A DNA stretch of 64,000 nt from the NCBI GenBank assembly GCA_015499995.1, contig JADNRV010000081.1:62001-126000 (forward strand), in the 5' to 3' direction. A program made the position numbers and the translations under genes. The notes beneath the pieces were generated by a model. It made no database searches and was not told where the DNA came from. It saw nothing but the letters and a program-made list of their open reading frames with translations. Source of the stretch: Flammula alnicola (Eukaryota; Basidiomycota; Agaricomycetes; Agaricales; Strophariaceae). Numbering within the stretch: position 1 is the first letter of the stretch; every line of letters begins with the position of its first letter. Shown here one piece after another: positions 22,731-34,135 of this stretch.

Positions 22731-25533
22731 TTATTGGGCATCAGAGGCTTCTTCCTCGTAGACCTCGTCCTCTTCGACATCGTTTGTGGCTTCTTGGTAC
22801 TGTAAATAACGAGTGTAAATAATAGAACCTGTAGAACCTGACGAAGAAGTACTTGCCTGCTGATATTCGGCACTATAATTGCATAGAATGGCGCAGTCAG
22901 GGATGAGTTACAAAGGAGATAGAGAAAAAATTACATCAGGTCGCGTGTATTGTTCTCAGCCTCGGAGAACTCCATGATATCCATACCCTCGCCGGTATAC
23001 CTGCATATAGTTATGAATAACGGGGCCAATATTCAACAAGGATGTCAAATTCCCACCAGTGCAAGAAAGCCTTTCTCTTGAACATAGCAGAGAACTATAA
23101 AGATCAACACATCATCAATCAAAGGCATCCAGCAGGACGGACAGAAGAACTCACACTATCAAGCGTCCTCTTAAAGAGTTCCTGAACAGCGGTCGAGTTC
23201 GAGAGAGCGGTAGCCGACTATCACCACAAGGGTGAAAAGTAAACGAAGAGTGTTGATATTCACTCAAAATTTTAGGAATTGCGAGGACATACCTGAGTTT
23301 GGCCTACAGGAGGAACACGAACAAGCGACACGGAAACGTTATCAGGAATCCACCTATCCGGAGGGATTTACTCCAGGAACATCAAGTCAAGAAGAAAGCA
23401 CGTACTCCACGAAACTCTGCGAATTCTTCATCTGCAGATCATGCACGGCGACCTATGCAAGCGCAAGCAGCAATTGCAAGTGGTAGCGAAATAAAACGCA
23501 GTGGTGGTAACGGTTATAGCGATAGGAAAGGCGGCGAATTCAATTCAACGTTGAGTGCGCGATTCAAAGAAGCATGACCCGCAAGGAATAGGGTACATAC
23601 TTCAGCCTGCCAAAACAAAAAAGAATGTCATCACGTTCTCAAGGCATGCAGAAGCCGACACACTTACTTCTCTAGAAGAGATATCACCTCGGAAGATCGT
23701 AGCGGCTGTCAGGTAGCGGCTGGGTGTTCGGGGAGAGGAGGTTAGGGTGGCATGCAGAGAGAGCTTGTGATAGGAATGACAAACCCAAAGCGTGGGTCGC
23801 AGGCGACAAGGAGGTTCTTGCGGTCAAATAGACTGCAGTCGATATATGCGTCAGCAAAGGTGTGTACTAGGAAGCAGGAATGCGCACGCTTTCGTCAACT
23901 CGGCGACCGAGTTCTTTTCGAAATGCTTCGCTTTTGGGTCGTAGAAAGGCGCGTAGCTGGGCATTAGGAAGTGCAACTGCAAAAATATTGTGCGTTAGCT
24001 ATGACATACGCAGTGCGAGATGATCCTTAGCAGCCTACACGAGGGAAAGGAACCAGGTTCATTCCGAGTTTGCGAATATCACTACAAAGGATGCCAATCA
24101 ATGGCCGAGCCCTAATCGAGAGAAGGATAGCAAACCCGTTAAGCTGTCCAGGGAAGCGAAGACTGGTGCTGACACCGCACATGACCTGCGCGATCAACTG
24201 AAAAGCAATCCATCAACATTGGTGATATTGGGATAGGATCGAAGAGACTATGACGAACATTGTTCAAGTTCTCGAAATTTGGATTTTTGATCTTCAAGGT
24301 CCTAACGGAGATGTCATATCTATTATTCTCACCGTCAGCTTTCATCATATACTCGGCAGTAGAGAATTGTACTGACAGCGCTTCATTATCGATGCAAATC
24401 GTAAGATCGCTATTGTCGACAAGTTGGTGCACTGAGAGCATGGCATTGTATGGCTAGAAATTTGCTATCAATGATCGATCTACCCAAGCAACGAAGGAGA
24501 ACATACTTCAACAACGGTTTCTGACACCTTGGGCGATGGCAAAATTGAGAACGTGGCCATCATTCTATCCGGGTATTCTTCTCTCAGCTTGCTCAACATC
24601 AAACTCCCTAGTCCTGCCCCCGTTCCGCCTCCAAGAGAGTGCAGGATCTGGAAACCTTGCAAAGCATCGCAGCTCTCGGCTTGTCTGCGCACGATGTCCT
24701 ATGGCCAAAAAGAAAAAAGGATTACATTAAACGATGACGACAAAGGGGATAAAGACGTACGAGGATGGAATCGACGAGCTCAGCACCTAATCGCGTCGAT
24801 CAGTAAACAGACAAGATTTGCGAGAGCGCCACCAACTACCTTCTGTGTAATCTGCGCGCGATCGTCGGTAAGAGATCTCTCAGCTGGGATAGAATACTCA
24901 CATCCTTTTGCCCAATTATTCCCCGCTCCTGATTCTGAGGTTAAATACGTGTCTGGGCGAAAGAGGTTGCCGAGAACGCCACCACGAAGCTTCGATCGTG
25001 AATGAGCGACAAGCTGGACGATAGTGTAGAACAAACGCACCTTGTTACACACGCCTGCCTCAAGATCGACTTGGACACTTCTGGGCACATAACGCGTCGT
25101 GCTGCCTGATACGACTTCGTCTAAGTACACTCCAGCCTGGCAATATGGTGTCAGCGATGGATGATCTTGAAGGAGAATGAAAGTGCCAAGTATCACCCTT
25201 TGGAGCTGTAGAGGATCTGTGCCGCGATATGTCTAGAAGCGATAATCAAGACGCGTCAAACACCCAACAGCGCGTTTATATCCCAGACCACTCACCCCAG
25301 AATTGTCAATCCCGTGCTCCGCGAGGAGCATCTGCCAGAAGGCTTCTCCAACCTAGATACATACAGACAGTGAGGTTATACGGGATTCTGACCAAGCGCG
25401 TGTTGTTCTTTATGTACCTGGTTGCCAGCTTGTCCAACCTTTCCATATTGATTTGGAACGATTAGCAACGGTCCAATCACACATATGTTTGGGATAATCA
25501 TACCTGGACATTGAGAATCTCACGCGAAGGCAT
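22731..25533 (-). CDS. Divergent beta-tubulin paralogue with 24 exons
   Basis: The rebuilt product is ~447 aa, the family length. It has [58 protein letters not shown], the GTP-binding loop [16 protein letters not shown] (tubulin signature GGGTGxG), [36 protein letters not shown] and an acidic tail [14 protein letters not shown]. The usual GQCGNQ is GQAGNQ and the start is MPSREI, not MREI. Together with frequent substitutions this suggests a second, divergent beta-tubulin rather than the main housekeeping copy. Twenty-three introns are needed. Exon 7 (24840-24851) is 12 nt, exon 17 (23601-23606) is 6 nt, and the last intron (22856-22800) is GC-AG. The numbers of residues between conserved blocks match the family only if both microexons are used. 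Confidence 0.93.
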
Positions 25534-27140
25534 ATTCCTGCTTTTCAAACCAAGGTGCGATGAACAGGGGATTGGAGGAAGAGGCAGAAAATGTTGGATG
25601 CGAGCTGTCAGACCCCTTTATTAATAAACAGGGTCGTAGTCTGGACAAGTCGAATCATTTTCTATTTTCGCATTAGTTTTGGACTTAGCTAGCGGAAATT
25701 ACAAAGATTATTCGGCCCCGCTACGAGCTAGTGCTTCTGCCCTGGCTTTCTCGTCATTCGTGCTCAGCATTCGTCCTCTAGTACAACCTTCATATATCGT
25801 CATCGGCGGGAAAAAATAGATTGAAGGCAGTCATATAGCTTAAGAAGATCTTCCGACTAGTCGAACTAATGTTCACCCAGCAAGAACGTCGCGTATGCAA
25901 GTGGATTCCAATCCAAGTCGCTCTGGCACCGACGCTATGTCAAATAGGTTGTAATCAACTCCACTGCCGTGTCCGATTCCCGAGTCCGAGGCGCTCGACC
26001 GAGTCAGCAGGAATCGAGTACTTGCGGGTCCGTCATCCTCAAACTCAGGCCCCCGAATTTTCGGGTCCTCAACCGCTAGTAATACGGGTCTTTCAGGATA
26101 CAGAATGGTAGATTGTTGCAGTGCATAGCTGCCTGGAAGGGTTAATCAGTGAACTTCAAGCTTGAATTAGGTTGAAATTTGGAGCACTGGCTTACTGAGG
26201 CCGCAAGCTCGTGTTTTTTTATATAAAAATGCTGGAAAAAAATGAGAGATCCTTGCGCTCTTGAAATGCATTTCTCTTGTAGCCAGGAACGTATGATATC
26301 ATTCATATGTATGTGCGAAACGCATCGCGTCGCCCTGACGCGACAACGCGTGCGGCGACGAGTCATGTGATTGGTGCACATCCTGCGGAGAACGAAGCGG
26401 AGGTTAGATATTTTTCAGTTAAAACCTTCTTTTTCTCGTCATCGTTTGCCACCATGTCGAACGATGGAAGGGGCTTGGATAATTGTGAGTTCTCTCTTAT
26501 TTTACATCCACATTTTCTCTCCCTTTCTTCCCCGTCCATGACGATTTTCAACCGAAAGCTTTAGGAAGTGCCGTCTGAAGGACTCCTTCGGGAGTAACCC
26601 AAGTCGAAACTCGGTTCTCTGATATTTTATGAACTTTTTCTCTTTCCTACACGAGATCATTTCGAATGACTTTCTGACTGTTATTCTATCCCACAGTGAT
26701 ACGCTGAACGTTCCCGAACCTGATTTTTTTCATACTTGTTCGCCGTGATTCCGTAGGACTTTCGTGAACGTGCGTGTCACCGTAGGTCGCCGTACGGCGA
26801 GATGGAACCTGTAACGGTATTCGGGGCCGGTCCGTTCTTATCAATGGGTATTCCATGGATATCCGGTTCGTGTGCTTTCTGTATGTGGGATCGGCTCTAT
26901 AGAATACGAATAGCCCAATAAACGTATTTTATACTGGAGCTTGACTGGCATGGGATGGGGGATGTATCCGGATCAGCATATGGGTTTATACCGACCTGGA
27001 CGGTGTGAGTGCCTAGATGCAAGTTCATGGCGTCACGAGAGGATACCCGTTGTAAGGGCGATGGACCGGATTTCCTCATAAGCCATCGTCATTCCAAATT
27101 CAATCGTCTAGAGCATTCTCACTCTTCAACCACAACCACC
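25534..27140. other. Intergenic region between divergent tubulin and transketolase-like genes
   Basis: No gene is supported in 1.6 kb. A Kozak-like ATG at 26454 opens MSNDGRGLDN followed by a good donor (GTGAGT), but the nearest acceptor produces an immediate stop. A CG-rich segment at 26326-26370 repeats ACGCG-like words. Confidence 0.35.
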
Positions 27141-29790
27141 ATGGCAGGATTCCCCATCGACCTCAAGCAGTTCAAAAAGTACTTGCAGGCTGTTGATCTC
27201 GGGCATCTCATTGAATACTGACACCTATCTAATCGCTCAGGTTGAAACTCGACCCAGCGAATCCGAAGTTGACACCAGAGCAAAAGTCGACGTTGCTGGC
27301 CAATATCCAACTTCTTCGCGATGCCATCGTGCTTTTCACAGCTACTGGCGCTGTTCGTGGCGTAAGTGGGCACACTGGTAGGTTTTACCATGCTAAAGAT
27401 CGATATATGGGCGTCTTGACTGATGACGAACCTCAGGTGGTGCCTACGATACGGTGCCCGAGGTATGCATTCTGTTGGCTCTCTTCGAGGGTTCGGCAGA
27501 TAAGTTCGTCGACATCGTCTTCGATGAAGCTGGTGGGTTTTCTTGAAACAGTGTCAGGCGAGGAGCAGAGATCATTCAACCTCGAGCTCGCCGTCGCATT
27601 CATTTGCTGAAAATATCTCTCTTTCGTCCAGGACATCGCGTCGCAACCCAGTACATCCTGGCTGCTCTCGATGGTTCGATCCCCGCCGAACACCTTCTCC
27701 ATTACCGAGAGGCGAACGCCAAGCTTCCAGGTCACCCGGAACTGGGGTTAACGCCTGGTGTGAAATTTTCCTCCGGACGCCTCGGTCATATGTGGTTCGT
27801 GTTCATGAGTATTTTGCCCACAAGAATACCTTCATAGTCCAATTTTAGGCCTCTTGTCAATGGCATTGCCCTCGCTAACCGCGATAAGACAGTTTTCTGT
27901 CTTGGCTCAGATGGTTCGCAGCAAGAAGGCAACGATGCCGAGGCGGCCAGGCTCGCCGTCGCCCAACGCCTGAACGTTAAGCTCCTCCTCGACGATAACG
28001 ATGTTACTATCGCTGGGCATCCGTCAGAATACCTCAAAGGCTACGATTTGACTCGGACCATGGAAGGACACGGATTGAAGGTTGTACCGTTCAGGGAGAG
28101 GATATAGATGCTCTTTGGGGAGGTGTCAGCTCGATTGTTGGCCATCCAGGACCGGCCGCAGGTGAGTACAACTTATCTTTAGCCGTATTGTTATTGTCCT
28201 AATCTAAGACAATTCATCTTAGTTGTTGTCAAACGCGTAATGGCCCCGGGTATACCCGATATCGAAGGCAGCACGCACGGGCACGACGTTATCCCCGTCA
28301 AATCCGCCATCAAATACCTCGAGAAGAGAGGCCTCTCAAGCTTCGCCTCGATCTACAATGATATCAAGCCCAACCCGAGCCCATTCCATTATATTGGCTC
28401 CAGTAAGGAGCTTGGAGCCAATCGTGTCGTGTTCGGTGAGGCTGTCAACAAAGTGTTGGACAAGCTCAGCAAAGAGGAGGCCGCGAAGAAGGTTATGGTC
28501 ATTGATAGTGCGTACCTTTCGTTCTTGTCGTTCTGTCGAAATTGCTAATAAAGATGAAATCAAGGCGACCTCGAGGGTTCGACTGGTTTGAAGGTCATTC
28601 ACCAGAAGCACCCGGAGGTATTCATTCCCTCCGGTATCATGGAACGAGGAAATTTCTCCGCTGCAGCTGGCTTCGGCTTCGCTCCTGATAAATTTGGTGT
28701 CTTCTCCACTTTCTCCGCGTTCCTTGAGATGTTGATTTCCGAAATCACTATGGCTCGTCTCAATAATTGCAATGTCCTCTCCCATTTCTCGCATTCTGGT
28801 GGTACGTATATTTTCATTTTTGATCGTGTTAAGTGTGGAATCTGGATGCTCAATTTTTTAATTTTAGTTGATGAAATGGCCGACAATACCTGCCATTTCG
28901 GTGTGTAATGAAAATATTACCTTCAGTAGGAAAACTGACCATCGATTCAGGTGTCAACAATATGTTCGCTGACAACGGTCTTTCCGATGTGCAGTCTTTC
29001 CTCTACTTCCCTGCCGACCCTTCTCAGATGGTCGCCATCGTTGAACGCGTTTTCTTCGAACGCGGTCTGCGCTTCATTTTCTCGACGCGTTCCAAGGTTC
29101 CTTGGATCCTCAAGGAAGATGGCACCAGGTTCTTCGAAGGCAACTATAAATTCGTACCAGGCAAGGACGACACTATCTTGGAAGGCAAGGCTGGATATGT
29201 CGTCACTTTCGGCGAGATGCTCTACAGGTCGTTAGATGCTGTCTTGAGGTGCAGACAGGAGGGTCTCGATGTTGGCTTGATCAACAAATCTTGCTTGAAC
29301 GTTGTTGATGAGGAGGTTCTGATCTCTTTCACTTCTTTTAACTGGCTATGTTGCTGACATGAATCATGACATAGACCATTAAGAAGATTGGTCGGAGTCC
29401 CTTCGTCCTCGTGGTTGAATCGCTTAATCATAAGACCGGCGTGCGTCACTTCCACGCATGATAATTGTCCTCCAAAAAAACTCACATCATTCTTAAGCTT
29501 GGGTCTAAATTCGGAACATGGCTCCTGGAACGCCAGCTTACACCAAAATACGGCTATATCGGGACCACCAAAGAGGGTTGGTCACCATTTCTTGCCAGGT
29601 TAAATTGTTCATCCGTGCTAACTGGTGTTCGTTTTCCAGGTTGCGGTGGATTGTGGGAACAAATTCCCTACCAAAACCTAGATCCTCAATGTTCGTCGTC
29701 TTTTCTCTCGATCCAATTATCGCTACCCGTGATGTTAATGGAAGTTTCTTCACAGCCATCATCGCGAAGATCAAGCAGTTGTCTCAGTAG
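27141..29790 (+). CDS. Transketolase-like thiamine diphosphate enzyme; one apparent frameshift
   Basis: Thirteen exons run from a perfect Kozak ATG (CCACCATGG) to the TAG at 29788: 27141-27178, 27241-27377, 27437-27532, 27632-27794, 27849-28161, 28223-28507, 28565-28801, 28868-28900, 28951-29315, 29375-29440, 29498-29576, 29640-29690, 29756-29790. The N-terminal half has RGVSGHTGGAYDTVPE and a ThDP-type segment CLGSDGSQQEG...LLLDDNDVTIAGHPS. The C-terminal half has VMVIDSDLEGSTGLK, FGFAPDKFGVFSTFSAF, and EGKAGYVVTFGEMLYRSLDAV. The total is 1898 nt, one short. The break is at ~28088, where GTTGTACCGTTCAGGG needs one base to read KVVPVQGEDIDALWGG. It would give ~632 aa. This is a transketolase-family protein, but the exact donor and acceptor sugars are not deducible. 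Confidence 0.88.
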
Positions 29791-30306
29791 ATTATTAGAC
29801 TGTTTCGGCAGGATCGTGTGAAGCTCCGTTCAAGTGAAAGAAGATAAAGAAGAAGACAAACATTGTATGTATGTAAAAAGATTCTGTACTATCATTGTCG
29901 TTTTGTGTGTTATCGCGCTCTTTTTCACTGCGAATGGGATATCCCGAAGTCTTTGCGTGGGTATTTCAGGCCCTGTCTCGGCGTCGGGGCTAACGACTTG
30001 CGCAAAACTTTCTTCATTGGGATATATCTACGCCTCCGGAGTGCTCACGCGGTATGTCTTCCTGTTCTCATTACATATGTTAGCAACCCTCTGACCCTCA
30101 ACCCATCTCCACTTAGTCGAAGTCTCCGTACTCCATTGTCTTCTAAATCATACTGATTCCTAGATCGCGGACACACACTGAATTGACGTCGGCAAGGTCG
30201 AGAATACTTCAGGGGTCTGAGAACCTCCGAGGAGTATATATAGTGCCCTTGTCACTTAAGGTGGGGGCTCATTAACCTTCCTTGCATCATTGAGTCGCTA
30301 CAAGAT
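29791..30306. promoter_or_regulatory. Intergenic with TATA box of the HGD gene
   Basis: TATATATAG at 30235-30243 lies ~65-70 nt upstream of the HGD ATG at 30307, a typical core-promoter distance. The rest is the transketolase 3' flank with no gene seen. Confidence 0.5.
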
Positions 30307-32584
30307 ATGCCCCTGTCCGCCTCCGGTGCTACAGCCAAGGGCTCGTTCTCCACTCGTCCTACGGAAAAGGACCCGTACCTGTATCAAGTTGGTTTCGGAA
30401 ACTCTTTCGCGAGTGAGGCGCTGTATGTCCGTCTTTGATATGTCGTCGCAGTGAAGACTGATAGATGCGATGCACAGTCCTGGGACGTTACCTGAAGCCC
30501 AGAATAGTCCTCAGAAATGCAAATATGATCTGTATACTGAAGGGGTGAGCATCGCGCCTCGGCGTAAACACTTTAACATGAGACGTTGTGTTCACGGTTA
30601 ATTGTAGATGACTGGGGCGTCCTTTGTTGCTCCTCGAGCGGAGAACTTGCATGCGTACGTCCTTCTGCGGGTCTGCGTCGCCAATATTTTGAGTTGACCG
30701 TCCACTGATGTGGTCAGATGGTTGTATCGTATCCGGCCTTCTGTTGCTCATCAAGGCTTCACCCGGCTGCCAGACAATCCTGATGTTCGTACTTTATTAT
30801 CTACGAGCTTCTCTCGCCTTAAACCCAATTCAATTTCAGCTCGAATCTTGCTTCCTTCCATTAAACCCGAAAGTTCATGTCAGTCCTACCCAGTTGGCTT
30901 GGCACCCGTTCGATCTTCCGCCAGACTCGGCAAAGGTGGACTTTGTCGATGGTCTGAAGACAATTGCTGGGAATGGCGATCCAACCCTGCACGAAGGTCT
31001 CGCAATTCATATGTACCTTGCCAATACCTCGATGGACAAGAAGGCTTTCTGCAATAATGATGGCGATATGTTGATTCTTCCGCAGCAAGGCCGCTTGGAT
31101 ATCCAGACGGAATTCGGAAGGTGAGTGTTCCCCGTTTCTGTGCTAAATCCTTCCCTGGTTGAGCAAATGCTTTGTCAAGACTCATGGTACGGTCTGGCGA
31201 ATTGTGTGTTATCCAACGTGGGATGAAGTTCAAGGTCTTGCCTCTGATGAATGTGTCCTGTCAAACTCTACTGATTGTCGAAATTCTAGGTGGTTCTTCC
31301 TGATGGACCCTCCCGTGGCTGTAAGTCCGTTCGAATGTATCGCCTTCCGCTGTGATATCTGATCGAAAGGAAAACAGACATCCAAGAGATTTATGGTTCC
31401 CATTATATTCTCCCGGAACTCGGTCCTCTTGGAGGCCATGGCCTTGCCAATGCTCGCGATTTCGAGTTCCCAGTGGCTTCCTTCGACATTGATCAGAGCC
31501 CTTGGAAAAGTGTGTAGTCTCATGCATCGGCCTTGCAGAATTACTTACTCTGATATCCTTACAGTTATCTACAAGTAAGTTCGGCTATGCTTTCTATGTT
31601 TAACGTTCTCCTCAACGTCCTGCCTAGGGTGTGCGGACAGTTACATTCATGCGCACAGGAACATACACCGTTCGACGTTGTGGCATGGCATGGAAAGTAC
31701 GTTATTCTATTATCGCCGTTTTCGAGGGCGAATTACTGACTGATTAACGTACAGTTATGCGCCGTACAAGTATGCCATGGAAAAATTCGTCAACGTAGGA
31801 AGTATCTCCGAGGACCATATCGATCCTTCTATATTCTGCGTTCTCACTGCCAAATCCAAACAACCGGGTGTTCCTCTCGCAGACTTCCTTATCTTCAGTC
31901 CTCGTTGGGAAGTCTCGACTGGAACATTTAGACCTCCTGTAAGTTATGCGATTATGTTATCCGTGCTCGTCTGACGATGTGTTCTAGTATTACCATCGTA
32001 ACTCTGCCACTGAGTTCATGGGTATGCTCTATGGTGTATACGGGGGCAGGAGTGACGGCTTCCAACCTGGTCAGTCAACTTGGTACTTTATCATGGCCTT
32101 CTGGTGCTCAATCTTCCTCTTAAAGGCGGTGCTAGTTACGAAACAGGATTCTGTCCTCATGGAGGTGAGGTGCAATTCTATCTGTCAAACGAATTAGTTA
32201 TTTACAGATCTCTAGTTTCTTATGAGGTGTTCAAGGAGGCCTCCGACGCTGAATTAGTGCCTACGCGAGCTCACGAGGGTACAATTGGTACGCCGGCGGT
32301 ATAAATCTATTGAGATTGAGGCCTTCTCTGACACAGCCAACCAGCCTTCATGTTTGAATCAAGTATGATGTTCACCATCACAGACTACGCCATGAACCGT
32401 TCTGGAAAACTCCACCGTACGTCGACGTTCTCCTTTTCCTCGTATTGAATGCTAATATCTTGTAGAACATGAACCCAAGATGTGGGACAACCTCAAGGGT
32501 CAATTCCTGAACCATGTTGAAGAAATCAATGCCGACTTGAAGGCTGCTGGGCTTCCAGAACTTGGTTCCGAATTGAAGCAGTAG
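30307..32584 (+). CDS. HGD: Homogentisate 1,2-dioxygenase
   Basis: It opens the ring of homogentisate to maleylacetoacetate in tyrosine/phenylalanine catabolism, using Fe(II). The sixteen-exon model has no frame break. It starts [12 protein letters not shown], then [118 protein letters not shown] (metal-ligand His and Glu region), [12 protein letters not shown] (His ligand) and ends [10 protein letters not shown]. Exon 9 (31565-31574) is a 10-nt microexon carrying most of the KIIYKV junction. The length is close to the usual ~440-470 aa. A TATA box lies ~65 nt upstream. Confidence 0.97.
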
Positions 32585-33015
32585 TGAGTAAAGTCGGAGG
32601 AACATACTATCTTTCGTTTGTTAAATTGTGTATAATACTTATTAACGGAGAATCAGGTATTTATGGACATGTTGGACGAAAATTTTCAATGGCAAATCTT
32701 GTAGTTCGATGGTACAATCCCAATGCGACTTATTCGAATTCCTCCAATATTCATCCTTCTGAATCCTCCCTCCTGGTCTGAATATTGTCTGTATGCTGAA
32801 TCCTACATTTCACCTCCCCGTTGTTTGCTATCCTGGTAGACCCATGTTAAAGGCGTAGTATTGGGTTGATGAGCTTTCAGACGTCGCACGCGCCGAACAA
32901 GCGCCAAATCAGATTCAAAGGTGACAAAAATGGTTCGCGAGAAACCAATTTGCAAGTAAGAAAGGATCACCCTTTCCACAAAATATTTATAGTTAATTAT
33001 TAATTAAACTTCAAT
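32585..33015. other. Intergenic region
   Basis: This is the 3' flank of HGD and the upstream flank of tRNA-Lys. TTAATTATTAATTAA lies just 5' of the tRNA. No gene is seen. Confidence 0.45.
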
Positions 33016-33114
33016 GCCCGCCTAGCTCAATCGGATAGAGCATCAGACTCTTATTTAAGAGAGACGGAGCGACCGGGCATCTGAAGGCTGCGAGTTCGAC
33101 CCTCGCGGTGGGCT
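33016..33114 (+). tRNA. trnK-CUU: tRNA-Lys(CUU) with intron
   Basis: Cloverleaf elements are visible. The acceptor stem GCCCGCC pairs with GGTGGGC (one G-U). The D arm is GCTCAATCGGATAGAGC. The anticodon arm TCAGACTCTTA...ATCTGA has anticodon CTT, and the T arm is GCGAGTTCGACCCTCGC. About 25 nt starting TTTAAGAGAGACGG interrupt the anticodon loop one base 3' of the anticodon, the standard tRNA intron site. A second copy at 62485-62584 has the same mature sequence except one base before the anticodon stem but a different intron. Confidence 0.93.
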
Positions 33115-33170
33115 ACTTGATAATTTTTTGCTTGAAACCGTCGTGTTTCCGTTCGCGATTGATTCGTCCA

Positions 33171-33375
33171 GAGGCTGAAACTTGGAATTGGGCTGCATGG
33201 ACGTTGCAAGAGTTCTGTACTTGGTTGTGGCAGGTTGTGGCGAACTCTACATAGGAGGTCCGATAACCGACAAGTCACCTTCCCACTGAGCATGCCAGCT
33301 ACCTCTTGGAGCTCGGAGTCTAATGCCTGCTAGGTAATTGTCACATCTTTGTCTACTTTTTGTGTGTCTACACTC
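33171..33375 (+). repeat. Dispersed repeat, copy 1
   Basis: It shares long near-identical blocks with 42430-42778: GAGGCTGAAACTTG at the start, CAGGTTGTGGCGAACTCTA in the middle, and GAGCATGCCAGCTACCTCTT plus TTGTCTACTTTTTGTGTGTC at the end, in the same order and orientation. Copy 1 is ~205 bp and lacks about 145 bp present in copy 2. It has no coding capacity. It begins 57 bp after tRNA-Lys. It may be a solo LTR or a non-autonomous element, but its ends are not certain. Confidence 0.72.
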
Positions 33376-34135
33376 TTCCGCAACCTGACAGCGCGAACAC
33401 GGCAAGTGGAGATAAAATGCAAGACAGGGCCGAATGTCATCGATCTTGCCTCCCAGCCATCTCCGGATCTCTGAGCTGACAAGCAACAAGTGCGTTTTCG
33501 TTTTTGTGTCTGCACATAGTTCGTTTGCTTACTAGGAGCCTGCTTTATGCTGTCAGATGTCCGATCCTTATGCGGACGGAAACCGAACGTTGGCGGAGTG
33601 AGGCTTTGTTCAGAGTTGCGCCTCTTTCGTTCGCGAACGTCAATCAAATTCTCTCCTTATTCTCGTGTTTCCGTTGAACGCCAGCTCCTAGTACTTGATG
33701 GCACAGTTGACGTCGATAACATCCGACCTCCTTTGGTGGCTTGCTGCAACCCTTCACCTACTTCGATCAGCGGCCGTTCTAGTGGTCGCGTACCAACCTT
33801 TTCTTACCACATATACGGACTATCGCAGCAACAGGACCGGCAGATGACGCCCGGCCAAAATGTGGTGTTAGCGTTCGTTCGTTTCCTTCATGTATTGAGG
33901 GTGGCCATCCAGGTTACGTCGACATCCCAAGGTGCTATACTCACGATACATATACTCATTTTATGTTTGATATGAATCGTCTCCATTGTGTGCAGAAGCC
34001 ATTTCAGGATGACTTGCATATACGAAGAACTATCAATACATCGCAGCTAACGATACGAAATTTTGGTGGTTACGGAACAGAATCATGGGGGAAGCTACAT
34101 CGACAATTGAATTCTAGATCCGTCTCCATTCACAA
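33376..34135. other. Intergenic region
   Basis: No gene is supported. Open frames are short and lack recognisable motifs. Confidence 0.4.

Noticed and set aside
19033..25533. Mating-type locus
   Set aside because: Only a pheromone-like gene is present. No STE3 receptor, homeodomain pair or mitochondrial intermediate peptidase gene was found in the window.
26454..26600. Gene starting MSNDGRGLDN at a Kozak ATG
   Set aside because: Splicing to the nearest acceptor yields an immediate stop and no later exon could be justified.
28060..28110. A 14-nt intron to repair the transketolase frame
   Set aside because: It is far too short to splice. A missing base explains the frame total (1898 nt) exactly.
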